64,000 nucleotides of DNA from Aphanizomenon flos-aquae FACHB-1287 (lineage in GTDB: Bacteria; Cyanobacteriota; Cyanobacteriia; Cyanobacteriales; Nostocaceae). Under the pieces are notes generated by a model. The model worked only from the letters and a program-made list of their open reading frames with translations. It searched no databases and was not told where the DNA came from. Of the stretch, positions 48,140 to 57,968 are shown piece by piece; within the stretch, counting starts at the first letter, position 1, and every line of letters begins with the position of its first letter. The stretch covers positions 1 to 64,000 of the forward strand of contig NZ_JACJTO010000015.1 of NCBI RefSeq assembly GCF_014698755.1. Direction: 5' to 3'. A program made the translations under genes and the position numbers.

Positions 48140-49006
48140 ATGAAACTAGCAGTTTACGGAAAAGGTGGAATTGGCAAATCTACAACCAGTTGTAATATCT
48201 CTGTGGCTCTAGCTAAACGGGGTAAGAAGGTGCTACAAATTGGTTGTGACCCCAAACATGACAGTACCTTTACTTTGACCGGGTTTTTGATTCCTACCAT
48301 CATTGATACCTTGCAAGAAAAAGATTATCACTACGAAGATGTTTGGCCAGAGGACGTAATTTACAAAGGCTATGGTGGTGTTGATTGCGTTGAAGCAGGT
48401 GGACCTCCAGCAGGTGCTGGTTGTGGTGGTTATGTAGTTGGGGAAACAGTCAAATTATTAAAAGAACTTAATGCTTTTGATGAATACGATGTAATTTTAT
48501 TTGATGTACTTGGTGACGTTGTTTGTGGTGGCTTTGCAGCACCGTTGAATTATGCGGATTATTGCCTAATTGTTACAGATAATGGCTTTGATGCCCTATT
48601 CGCTGCTAACAGGATTGCGGCTTCTGTGCGGGAAAAAGCTCGGACTCACCCCTTGCGTTTAGCAGGGTTAATCGGTAATCGTACTTCCAAGCGCGACCTG
48701 ATTGAGAAGTATATAGAAGCAGTGCCCATGCCTGTTTTAGAGGTATTACCTTTGATTGAGGATATCCGCGTTTCGCGGGTTAAAGGTAAAACTTTATTTG
48801 AAATGGCAGAGTCAGATCCTTCTCTGAGCTATGTTTGCGACTATTACCTGAATATTGCTGATCAAATTCTCGCTCAACCGGAAGGTGTTGTTCCCAATGA
48901 CTCTCCTGACCGTGAACTTTTCTCACTATTATCAGATTTTTATCTCAATCCAGTAAAAGTTAAGGCCACAAATGCAGAAGAGGAATTAGACTTGATGATT
49001 GTATAA
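48140..49006 (+). CDS. chlL: Light-independent protochlorophyllide reductase, iron-sulfur ATPase subunit
   Basis: 288 residues, a nitrogenase Fe-protein homologue. The P-loop is GKGGIGKST (7-15). Cys95 ([10 protein letters not shown]) and Cys129 ([10 protein letters not shown]) bind the 4Fe-4S cluster shared by the homodimer. It supplies electrons to ChlN-ChlB for reduction of protochlorophyllide in the dark. It leads a chlL-DUF5331-chlN unit; chlB is not in the window. Confidence 0.98.
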   Translation: MKLAVYGKGGIGKSTTSCNISVALAKRGKKVLQIGCDPKHDSTFTLTGFLIPTIIDTLQEKDYHYEDVWPEDVIYKGYGGVDCVEAGGPPAGAGCGGYVVGETVKLLKELNAFDEYDVILFDVLGDVVCGGFAAPLNYADYCLIVTDNGFDALFAANRIAASVREKARTHPLRLAGLIGNRTSKRDLIEKYIEAVPMPVLEVLPLIEDIRVSRVKGKTLFEMAESDPSLSYVCDYYLNIADQILAQPEGVVPNDSPDRELFSLLSDFYLNPVKVKATNAEEELDLMIV

Positions 49007-49032
49007 AACCTTTTACCTCTCAGGATGGATTT

Positions 49033-49818
49033 ATGGCTTTCTTTGATAGTTTTACAGATTCGATCAAACAAAAGTGGTTGCAATTCTTTCAGGCAAATCG
49101 TGAATGGATTGTACTCCAGATGACTGTTGAATCAGTTTATACGCCTGATGGTGGCAAGCGTCCCTCTTCTTACCTCATCCTGGGAGTCATCAATGCTCTA
49201 GAACCGAAATTAGCCCAGCTAATGTTCCCCTTTGCTAAATTGAATCCTGATGCGGATACTTTGATTGAAGTTCTGAATTTACATTTTGACCCCGATATTG
49301 CCTTGGGTAATCGTCTTAGCCCCACTGTAGAGCCAGAAATTTACTCCGGTGAAATGTCTGTGGTTAAGGCAGATGTCTCTGAACCAACACCAGCTACCAA
49401 TTCTAGTGACTTGAACGAGAAAAACAAGTCAGAAGCTAGTTGGGCCGCAGTAGAAGATAATTATGGCTTTGATGATGTTTCTTTATCTCAAGATATTGCT
49501 AGTGACTCAGAAGTGTTATCTAGTCCAGAGGTAATAGGTGATTTCGGTCATGTCTCTTTTAATGTTAATGATTTAACTGATGAAAGCGATAATCAGGGAT
49601 TTGATAGCTTAAATTTAGTGGGTGAAAGTTCTTTTGAGGAAATAGATGAAAGTGATTTTAGTAGGCTGAATCTATCTGAAGAAACTGGATTTGATAATTT
49701 AGTTTCGGATGTATGGGGCGATGAAAATTCGTTGCTGACTGGTGAGGAAAGTTTGGAAGGACTGACATCTGAGGTTTTTGATGAATCAGAAATGGATCGT
49801 CTCTTCCCTAACCATTAA
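49033..49818 (+). CDS. DUF5331 protein between chlL and chlN
   Basis: 261 residues. The N-terminal 90 residues (FFDSFTDSIKQKWLQFFQANREWI, LILGVINALEPKL) form the DUF5331 domain. The remainder is acidic and low in complexity (many Asp, Ser, Glu) and probably disordered. It starts 26 bases after chlL, and its position between chlL and chlN recurs in Nostocales. This suggests a link with dark chlorophyll synthesis, but no activity is known. Confidence 0.75.
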   Translation: MAFFDSFTDSIKQKWLQFFQANREWIVLQMTVESVYTPDGGKRPSSYLILGVINALEPKLAQLMFPFAKLNPDADTLIEVLNLHFDPDIALGNRLSPTVEPEIYSGEMSVVKADVSEPTPATNSSDLNEKNKSEASWAAVEDNYGFDDVSLSQDIASDSEVLSSPEVIGDFGHVSFNVNDLTDESDNQGFDSLNLVGESSFEEIDESDFSRLNLSEETGFDNLVSDVWGDENSLLTGEESLEGLTSEVFDESEMDRLFPNH

Positions 49819-49828
49819 TTGTTGAAAA

Positions 49829-51329
<1,501 letters not shown>

Positions 51330-51347
51330 GTTTTTTCGGAAATATTC

Positions 51348-51377
51348 AGGACGGGCTTTTGGGTTCGTCCTTTTTTT
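51348..51377 (+). terminator. Intrinsic terminator after chlN
   Basis: AGGACG (51348-51353) pairs with CGTCCT (51366-51371), followed by seven T residues. It is 18 bases after the chlN stop. Confidence 0.8.
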
Positions 51378-51484
51378 GTTTTTATCTCACGCAGAGACGC
51401 AAAGGAAGAGAACAGGAATTTTAGATTAGTAGATTAGTGTTATATTTTGAAGGTTTGAATTTTATGGATATACTTTAATGTTGA

Positions 51485-51925
51485 TTAGTTTGATTGAGGA
51501 ATGAAGACATTAATATTTTCATTACATCCTGTTTTTTTAACTTTTAGGACTGCATTATATTTACTTTTAAACGATTTTTTCTTGACTTGAATTTGTGTAG
51601 AGTCCAGAGGGCATCTAGTGGTAATTATATAGCAATATTTAGGAACATTTTTATAATCTTGGGATACAACTTTAATTGTATTTTCAATTTGTATAAATGC
51701 GTGTTCTACATCAGAACCTTTTAACTCTATATATATTTCAATATAAGGTTCATAGATAATTAATAACCAATCACATTTAACACCTTGAATATCTAAACAG
51801 CCGTCTACTTGAACTTTCGTAACTTCTATTAAGTTTTCATTACCAAAAATTATTTTACTACTTTTCTTTTCTTCTATTAAAATATTTTTATGGGTAATTT
51901 TTTCAGAACATTTATCTAAATTCAC
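51485..51925 (-). CDS. Small PD-(D/E)XK-like nuclease candidate, partner of the adjacent ATPase
   Basis: 146 residues. The core reads VDGCLDIQGVKCDWLLI then IYIELKGSDVEHAFIQIENTI. Asp52, and Glu67-x-Lys69 in a beta strand, followed by a helix with Gln79, match the D...(D/E)xK arrangement of PD-(D/E)XK nucleases. The rest is beta-rich with a basic stretch (QVKKKSFKSKY). It begins 5 bases after the ATPase stop on the same strand, so the two should be made together. Not recognised as a named family. A nuclease role is inferred from motif and context. Confidence 0.6.
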   Translation of the reverse strand: MNLDKCSEKITHKNILIEEKKSSKIIFGNENLIEVTKVQVDGCLDIQGVKCDWLLIIYEPYIEIYIELKGSDVEHAFIQIENTIKVVSQDYKNVPKYCYIITTRCPLDSTQIQVKKKSFKSKYNAVLKVKKTGCNENINVFIPQSN

Positions 51926-51930
51926 TGATT

Positions 51931-53220
51931 TTATTCTCCAAATTCAAGTTCTATTAATTTTTCAAAAACTCTACTAAATTCGTTCGATACATCATCAATT
52001 ATATTTGTATCAATTAAATGGTTTTCTTCATTAATTAAACTTTCAATCATGCCATTTTTGATAGTGTAAGCAGCAATATCATTAATATCTAACATTTGAT
52101 TTTCTGGAACTATTTTAAATAATTCTCTGAGTAAATCATTTTGTTCAGGTTTTTCTTTTAATACTTTAAGGGTATTTCCTGCTTGAATGAGGTTATTAAA
52201 AGCTGTTAATATGTAAGGGCTGTGAGTAGTAATGAAAAATTTATGCTTTTTTTCAGTTATATTAAAAACCTGGCTGATTAAACTTACAATATGTTTTTGT
52301 GATGTAGGAAATAAATGTGCTTCAGGTTCTTCTATAATGAAAAGGCGTGTTGTTGAGCTAATAAAAGGCAAAATAGCTAATATAAGTGTCATAGGTAGAG
52401 CCTCTTGTTGTCCAGAAGATGAATATGATAAATTAGTCCTTCTGTTTTTGTTCGTTTCGTTAGTGTATAATATCCAGTCCTGATCTTTTTCATAGGAATA
52501 ATTACCAACTATTATCTGATTAATTAATTCATCAATTGAATCATTTGGTTTTAACAGATGAATAAATTTTCTAAGATGATACAAATTTTTTACTCTTTCA
52601 TAAGCTGAACCAAATTCTTTTAGAAAATAATCTATGACTATATTTTCTGATAAAAAGGAAAAAATATTATTTTGTAAGTTAGCAAAAAATGACCTGCCAG
52701 CAGGGATAAAAGTTACTAAATCAAGACTATTAACATGATTATTTCTCAGAACATATTCAGGAAAGATTGTGTTGTAATATTCTTCAATTATTTTTTCAGG
52801 ATTATTCTCTGCATATTCAATAGTTTTTTTATCATATTCACTCAGGAGTTTTCTGCGAATTTTAACTAAATATTCAGAATATGTCAGACATAATTTAAAC
52901 TTTTTATCATCTGATTTTTTGTTGTTTAAAGCTACGGAATAACTATCAAATTCATATAAAATTTGAAACTCCTGATTTTTCCAAGAATATTCAGGAAATA
53001 TGATTTTAAAAGTTATAATTATATTTCTATCAAATTCTGCTTTCTTTTGCTTATTCTGGATTGAAGAACGATATTTAATAAAAAAATCTTTAAAGAAATA
53101 AACTAATTTGGCAATTACGCTTTTACCACTCGCTTGCTGCCCAATAATAATATTTATCTTGGATAAATTAAATTCAATATCATTGATGTTGAGAAAGTTT
53201 TTAATTGTTAGTTTTTCCAT
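51931..53220 (-). CDS. AAA-family ATPase (ABC/SMC-like, OLD-related) of a two-gene module
   Basis: 429 residues. It starts MEKLTIKNFLNINDIEFNLS as in RecF/OLD-type ATPases. Walker A is GQQASGKS (27-34), an ABC-like signature SSSGQQE lies at 267-273, Walker B is IIEEPEAH (295-302) and the switch histidine is in THSPY (332-336). A FIPAGRSFF motif at 171-179 is also typical of this group. No TOPRIM domain follows, unlike OLD nucleases or GajA. Nuclease activity would therefore have to come from the partner encoded 5 bases downstream. It is compositionally AT-rich and sits between chlN and small accessory genes. Confidence 0.8.
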   Translation of the reverse strand: MEKLTIKNFLNINDIEFNLSKINIIIGQQASGKSVIAKLVYFFKDFFIKYRSSIQNKQKKAEFDRNIIITFKIIFPEYSWKNQEFQILYEFDSYSVALNNKKSDDKKFKLCLTYSEYLVKIRRKLLSEYDKKTIEYAENNPEKIIEEYYNTIFPEYVLRNNHVNSLDLVTFIPAGRSFFANLQNNIFSFLSENIVIDYFLKEFGSAYERVKNLYHLRKFIHLLKPNDSIDELINQIIVGNYSYEKDQDWILYTNETNKNRRTNLSYSSSGQQEALPMTLILAILPFISSTTRLFIIEEPEAHLFPTSQKHIVSLISQVFNITEKKHKFFITTHSPYILTAFNNLIQAGNTLKVLKEKPEQNDLLRELFKIVPENQMLDINDIAAYTIKNGMIESLINEENHLIDTNIIDDVSNEFSRVFEKLIELEFGE

Positions 53221-53329
53221 AAGTAAAATTGTAGACCTAATAACACATTTGTATTATTGAAATGTAAATTGACAATACATTATACATTATATTTTGCAAA
53301 TTTAAAATCCGCATAAATATCATTTTTTA

Positions 53330-53512
53330 ATGTATCATCAAATTATACAAACAGCTATCATTCGTAATCATGAACTATATGGGCTCTATCTTGCCAGCGC
53401 AATTGGCTATAGAATAGATATTAATGGCAGTCAAATTCCTCTGCATTATGGTGAAATAAAACTCACTGGAGATAAATATCATGTCATTCCCCGCACTCGA
53501 CCTAGCCAATAA
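53330..53512 (+). CDS. Small hypothetical protein (60 aa)
   Basis: 60 residues, MYHQIIQTAIIRNHELYG then GYRIDINGSQIPLHYGEIKL, with a mixed alpha/beta look and no recognisable motif. Its 3' end overlaps the next gene by 32 bases in another frame, which suggests coupled expression. Divergent from the ATPase gene. Confidence 0.5.
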   Translation: MYHQIIQTAIIRNHELYGLYLASAIGYRIDINGSQIPLHYGEIKLTGDKYHVIPRTRPSQ

Positions 53513-53729
53513 CTGGCAGTTTACAGAAATATGGGTTGACCCTACCTCTGTACCTCCCTATATTTTGATGTTGCTTGGTGACGATAAAAATAATTATTGT
53601 ATTTTAGATCCTACGGAAAAATACAAAATAGTTTTTGCTTGTTCCAGCTATGAAGAAGCAAAACTTTGGCTACTTGAGGATGAATATGAGCGTGTGGAAG
53701 GTCGAGTTTTAGCAGAACAGGTAACTTAA
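53481..53729 (+). CDS. Small hypothetical protein (82 aa), partly duplicated downstream
   Basis: 82 residues: WQFTEIWVDPTSVPPYILMLLG then YKIVFACSSYEEAKLWLLEDE. No named family is recognised. The last 110 bases recur almost exactly at 56951-57061, 3.3 kb downstream, without the 5' part. The two copies bracket the DUF29, toxin-antitoxin and methyltransferase genes. Confidence 0.6.
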   Translation: MSFPALDLANNWQFTEIWVDPTSVPPYILMLLGDDKNNYCILDPTEKYKIVFACSSYEEAKLWLLEDEYERVEGRVLAEQVT

Positions 53730-53746
53730 CTTATTTGGGGGTATAT

Positions 53747-54223
53747 ATGAACCATCAACTCTATGAACAAGATTTTAATCTGTGGCGAGAAACTCTTATT
53801 ACACAAATCAAAGAAAAACATTTTCATCATATTGATTGGGAACATTTACTATTAGAACTGGATGATATGGGTAAATCGGAAAAACGGTCTTTTTTGAGTA
53901 ATTTAACAATTTTAATTGCTCACTTACTCAAATTAACTGTTCAATCTGATGCTCCTGAAATGATGAAAGTAAGTTGGTACAGTTCTGTTACTGAACATCG
54001 CTTTAGAATTAAAAAAGATTTACAAGAAAATCCTTCTTTTAAAAATTATCTGCATGAAGTAATTTTTATCGCTTATGCTGATGCTAGAAAACTGGCAATT
54101 AAAGAAAGTAAAAATGCTAAGTTAGGAGTTAGAAAACCAGATGAATCAGAATATCCTCTTGATTTACCTTTTACTTTAGAACAGTTATTAGATGAAGATT
54201 TTTATGGAGATATAGTTGAATAG
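53747..54223 (+). CDS. DUF29 family protein
   Basis: 158 residues from the ATG at 53747, preceded by GGGGG (a TTG four codons upstream is also open). LYEQDFNLWRETLITQIKEK, IDWEHLLLELDDMGKSEKRS and YPLDLPFTLEQLLDEDFYGD are typical of the DUF29 family, abundant in cyanobacteria and of unknown function. A decayed second copy of its 3' half lies at 54813-55078, on the other side of the toxin-antitoxin pair. Confidence 0.85.
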   Translation: MNHQLYEQDFNLWRETLITQIKEKHFHHIDWEHLLLELDDMGKSEKRSFLSNLTILIAHLLKLTVQSDAPEMMKVSWYSSVTEHRFRIKKDLQENPSFKNYLHEVIFIAYADARKLAIKESKNAKLGVRKPDESEYPLDLPFTLEQLLDEDFYGDIVE

Positions 54224-54307
54224 TTGGTTGGTTTGGGGAACAGTTTTAACCAGGTAATTCTAAAGGTTGAGAAGGAATAATAAACATTATCAGAGTAATT
54301 AAAAATT

Positions 54308-54559
54308 ATGCTCAGTGGAATTAAACAAAAGGCTATTGTCGGTAAAGATGGCAAAATCGAACTATCTACCACTGAATTACCAGCAGGGACAGTTGTAGAA
54401 GTTATTATCCTAGTTGAATCACCTATTGAAGAAGATGAAACTACCTATCTTCTCAAATCAGAAGCTAACAAACAACATCTACTCAAAGCTATGGAAAATG
54501 TAGACAAAGGCAACCTAATTTATGTTGATTTAGATGAATATGAAAAAAGTAGCATTTGA
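54308..54559 (+). CDS. Antitoxin of a YoeB/Txe-type toxin-antitoxin pair
   Basis: 83 residues. The N-terminal half (IVGKDGKIELSTTELPAG) is strand-rich and the C-terminal half (HLLKAMENVDKGNLIYVDLDEYEK) is the tail that normally wraps a Txe/YoeB toxin. The toxin's ATG (54540) lies inside its last codons, overlapping by 20 bases, the usual arrangement. With the toxin frameshifted, this antitoxin may be free of its target. Confidence 0.72.
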   Translation: MLSGIKQKAIVGKDGKIELSTTELPAGTVVEVIILVESPIEEDETTYLLKSEANKQHLLKAMENVDKGNLIYVDLDEYEKSSI

Positions 54560-54799
54560 ACCAGAAGCTTTTGAACAATTGGGTGAGTGGGAAAGGAAGA
54601 TAAAAAAGTCTTTAAAAAAATCTTGGAATTAATTAAAGATATCCAAAGAGAACCATTTTCTGGGATAGGTAAACCAGAACGACTAAAATATGAATTGCAA
54701 GGTTACTGGTCAAGACGAATTACAGATGAACATAGATTAGTTTACAAGATAGAAGAAGATTTATTGATTATTCTGTCTTGTAAATATCATTATGATTGA
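54540..54799 (+). pseudogene. YoeB/Txe-type mRNA-interferase toxin, frameshifted
   Basis: Starting at ATG 54540 the product reads [17 protein letters not shown], then the frame breaks. The remaining toxin, [20 protein letters not shown] through [16 protein letters not shown] to CKYHYD, continues in another frame from about 54590. One missing base near 54588-54592 accounts for this (GAGTGG then GAAAGG, where a three-base codon is expected). The C-terminal half keeps the Arg and His residues of the RelE/YoeB catalytic site. A frame of 70 codons from GTG 54587 could still be read but lacks the N-terminal strand. Confidence 0.75.
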
Positions 54800-54812
54800 T
54801 AAAAGATGATTA

Positions 54813-55078
54813 CTGAAATAATGAAAAGAAGTTGGTACAGTTCTATTGCTTAACATCGCTTTAGAATTAAAAAAGATTTACAAGAAAATCCTTCTTTAAA
54901 AAATTATATTCATGAGGTAATTTTTATTGCTTATGCTAATGCTAGAAAACTGGCAATTAAAGAAAGTAAAAATGCTAATTTGGGAGTGAGAAAACCAGAT
55001 GAATCTGAATATCCTCTTGATTTACCTTTTACTTTAGAACAGTTACTAGATGAGGATTTTTATGGAGATATGTTATAA
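54813..55078 (+). pseudogene. Truncated DUF29 copy
   Basis: About 265 bases nearly identical to 53952-54223, the 3' half of the intact DUF29 gene. The 5' half is absent and an in-frame TAA interrupts it where the intact copy has GAA (54849-54851). It ends 30 bases before the methyltransferase gene. It is a relic of a local duplication. Confidence 0.85.
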
Positions 55079-55108
55079 TATTTAGTTGAAAATATTTATA
55101 AATTAGTT

Positions 55109-56848
55109 ATGTCAACATCTATGAAACGTCTTTACTACGGTGATAACTTACAAGTCCTCAGAGAAAATATTCCTGATGAATGTATTGATTTAATCTATCT
55201 TGATCCGCCTTTTAATTCTCAAGCTAATTATAATATTTTCTTCAAAAATTCTACTGGTAAAGGTTCAGAAGCTCAAATTACAGCTTTTGAAGATACTTGG
55301 ACATGGGGAATTGAATCAGAACGATTTTTGGATGAAATTCAAGATATAAAAGGTGAATTGTATCAATTATTAGATTTATTAGTGAGAACTTTAGGTAAAA
55401 ATTCATTATCAGCTTATTTGGTAATGATGTCCATTCGATTAATAGAATTACATCGAGTTCTCAAATCTACAGGTAGTTTATATTTACATTGCGATCCTAC
55501 AGCAAGTCATTATTTAAAAATGATTTTAGATTTGATTTTTGGAGCGGATAAATTTAGAAATGAAATTATCTGGAAAAGGACTGGTTCTCATGGAGGTGCT
55601 AAAAGGTGGGGACCTGTTCACGATACTATTTTGTTATACACAAAAACGAAAGATTATACATGGCATAAAGTCTATCAAGACTACGACGAAAACTATATTA
55701 AAGACTTTTATAGATTTGAAGATGATAAAGGGTTTTATCGGCTTGTAACATTAACAGCAGCAGGTATCAGAAAAGGTGATTCAGGTAAACCTTGGCGTGG
55801 TATTAACCCTACAGATGTTGGTCGTCACTGGGCATTACCTGTCAAAGCAATTGAAAGCTTAATTAATGGTAATTCTAAGTCACTATCAACACAAGAAAAA
55901 CTAGATATTCTAGATGCTAATAATCTAATCTACTGGCCAGTGAAAGGGCAAGTACCACAATATAAGAGATATTTAGATGAAGCTCCAGGTACACAGATTC
56001 AAGATATAATTAGTGATATTAAACCTGTTTCTTCTCAAGCTAAAGAACGGTTAGGATATCCTACTCAAAAACCTTTATCTTTATTAGAAAGAATTATCCA
56101 AGCTAGTAGTAATAAAGGTGATATTGTACTTGATCCATTTTGTGGATGTGGAACAGCAATACACGCAGCAGAAAATTTAGGTAGAAATTGGATCGGTATT
56201 GATATTACTCATTTAGCAATTGCTTTAATAGAAAAACGATTAAGAGATGCTTTTCCTAACAAATTTATTGAAGATGAAAATAAAAATCAAAAGTTAGTTC
56301 CAGGGATTGAATTTGAAGTAGAAGGTACACCCCAAGATTTAGCAGCAGCCGAAGATTTATTTGCTCGTGACCCCTATCAATTTCAATGGTGGGCTTGTTC
56401 TTTAGTTAATGCACAACCCTATAAAGATCAAAAGAAAGGTGCAGATGGTGGTATTGATGGATTGATATTTTTTGAAGATGTTATTGATATCAAAAAATCA
56501 AATAAAACTGCTGTGAAAAAGATTATTGTCAGTGTTAAAGGTGGGAAAAATCTTAACCCAGCGATGATTAGAGATTTACGCGGTACAATGGAGACAAATA
56601 AGGCAGAAATAGGATTGTTTGTGACTCTCACACCTCCCAGTCAACCAATGATTAAAGAAGCAGTATCTTCAGGTTTTTATAAAGCTGGAAATGGCAGAAA
56701 TTACGCGAAAGTGCAAATTTTAACTATTGAAGAATTATTGACAGGACAGAAGCGACCAGAATTTTTTGATATGAAACAGGGAGAATTGACATTTAAGAAA
56801 GCACAAAGGGAAAATCAAGATATAGGAGAACAGGGGGAATTGTTTTAG
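55109..56848 (+). CDS. DNA methyltransferase fused to an Mrr-like nuclease domain
   Basis: 579 residues. The N-terminal part is a beta-class N4/N6 methyltransferase: motif IV DPPF at 32-35 (LIYLDPPFNS) precedes motif I DPFCGCG at 342-348, with NEIIWKRTGS and TQKPLSLLERII between. Residues about 415-560 form a second domain: GADGGIDGLIFF (444-455), then IIVSVKGGK (Lys477) and RDLRGTMETNKAEIGLFVTL. The Asp and (x)xK arrangement fits an Mrr-type PD-(D/E)XK fold. It may be a self-contained modification enzyme with restriction potential, or a nuclease gated by methylation. Starts at 55109 and 55121 are both possible. Confidence 0.82.
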   Translation: MSTSMKRLYYGDNLQVLRENIPDECIDLIYLDPPFNSQANYNIFFKNSTGKGSEAQITAFEDTWTWGIESERFLDEIQDIKGELYQLLDLLVRTLGKNSLSAYLVMMSIRLIELHRVLKSTGSLYLHCDPTASHYLKMILDLIFGADKFRNEIIWKRTGSHGGAKRWGPVHDTILLYTKTKDYTWHKVYQDYDENYIKDFYRFEDDKGFYRLVTLTAAGIRKGDSGKPWRGINPTDVGRHWALPVKAIESLINGNSKSLSTQEKLDILDANNLIYWPVKGQVPQYKRYLDEAPGTQIQDIISDIKPVSSQAKERLGYPTQKPLSLLERIIQASSNKGDIVLDPFCGCGTAIHAAENLGRNWIGIDITHLAIALIEKRLRDAFPNKFIEDENKNQKLVPGIEFEVEGTPQDLAAAEDLFARDPYQFQWWACSLVNAQPYKDQKKGADGGIDGLIFFEDVIDIKKSNKTAVKKIIVSVKGGKNLNPAMIRDLRGTMETNKAEIGLFVTLTPPSQPMIKEAVSSGFYKAGNGRNYAKVQILTIEELLTGQKRPEFFDMKQGELTFKKAQRENQDIGEQGELF

Positions 56849-57234
56849 TATACTAATACTTACAATTAACTTAAACTACAATCTAATTTTCTCTACTTAC
56901 AACATAGCGAAATGTTTTTTAACCTTTACGTGGTGTGTTGGATAAATAACGCTACGGAAAAATACAAAATAGTTTTTGCTTGTTCCAGGTATAAAAAAGC
57001 AAAACTTTGGCTACTTGAGGATGAATATGAGCGCGTGGAAGGGCGAGTTTTAGGTGAATAAGTGACTTAATTTATTCAAATAATAGAGTTAGAATAGAAT
57101 TCAGTCGAGGATACACATAAAAATTGAGGATAAGATCTCTTACCCTCAACTTCTCCGCTGAAACCAATTGCTTATAGAATTGAAAAGAAGATTTTACTTC
57201 TAACTCAGTGACTCCTGCTATATTTACCAAATGG
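56849..57234. other. Intergenic region after the methyltransferase gene
   Basis: 385 bases. It contains the truncated duplicate at 56951-57061, listed separately. The rest is AT-rich without a coding frame or clear structure. Confidence 0.5.
56951..57061 (+). pseudogene. Truncated duplicate of the 82-aa hypothetical gene
   Basis: Matches 53609-53729 with a few substitutions. The frame (EKYKIVFACSRYKKAKLWLL, LEDEYERVEGRVLGE) is intact to a TAA at 57059, but there is no start or 5' half. It marks the right side of the rearranged block. Confidence 0.85.
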
Positions 57235-57483
57235 TTAATAAGCTAAAGTTTCTAAAGTCTCTCTTAAATACATTTGTACTTGTTGATCTAAACGTAAACT
57301 TTGTAATTGAGCGTTACATTCTAATTGCCATCTTTGAAAACCCGAACTAGCAGAAATCGCATATTTCAGGTTGTGCCAAAATTGAGTATTAGCAGATACT
57401 TGATAATTTCTACGTTCACCGCTGACATAGCCTTTATTATCGGTGCTATGGGCGTAATCGCTAGAAGTTGGAAATTGAGCCAT
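57235..57483 (-). CDS. Conserved hypothetical protein (82 aa)
   Basis: 82 residues: FPTSSDYAHSTDNKGYVSG, NTQFWHNLKYAISASSGFQRW and VQMYLRETLETLAY. It is amphipathic and soluble, with no membrane segment or recognised domain. Composition resembles the core genes. It faces away from the accessory block. Confidence 0.6.
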   Translation of the reverse strand: MAQFPTSSDYAHSTDNKGYVSGERRNYQVSANTQFWHNLKYAISASSGFQRWQLECNAQLQSLRLDQQVQMYLRETLETLAY

Positions 57484-57968
57484 AATTCCTCATTCCTTAT
57501 TTTTCACTTCCAGAGTTGGACAATTGGGGATTTAGGATGTTAAATTTCAGATTTCTATTTATTTTACACTCATGAGGTAAGACATAAATTTAATTAATTT
57601 TAGTTACCCAAATCTAAAACTGAGAATTTTTGCTGAATCTCTCCTGAATATAATGGTTTTATACCTGAAAATTCTGTCTCATTCATCACAAAATACAGAA
57701 TTTTTGGCGAGAAACTTCTAAAAAAAACTGGTTCTTAATTAAACAGATAATTTTTTTAAATTTATAGCAATCCGCCAGGAAGTTAAAACATTAATTGATC
57801 ATCAAACTCCGACTAAAACAGGGTTTTATTTCTTCCCTCTTCCTCAGTAACTCCGGCGATATCACTTGTAAATAACGGAGTGCTGAGTTGACATCATTTG
57901 AGTGTTGAACTCGAAACAGTCTCAATTCAACACTCATTAACTCAGCACTCAACGCTGGATGCACGTCA
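57484..57968. other. Intergenic region downstream of infB
   Basis: About 485 bases, AT-rich and without a supported gene. It contains a long nested inverted repeat next to the infB stop (57879-57949). The promoter of the 82-aa gene should lie at its left end. Confidence 0.5.
57879..57949 (-). terminator. Nested hairpin after infB, probable terminator
   Basis: Outer arms AGTGCTGAGTT (57879-57889) and AACTCAGCACT (57939-57949) pair over 11 bp. Inner arms GAGTGTTGAA (57900-57909) and TTCAACACTC (57926-57935) pair over 10 bp. It starts 20 bases after the infB stop on the minus strand. There is no clear U-tract, so it may stop 3' exonucleases as much as terminate transcription. Confidence 0.6.

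Noticed and set aside
51485-57061. Prophage or integrative element in the accessory block
   Set aside because: No integrase, structural phage gene, tRNA-linked attachment site or transposase was seen; duplications explain the block better.
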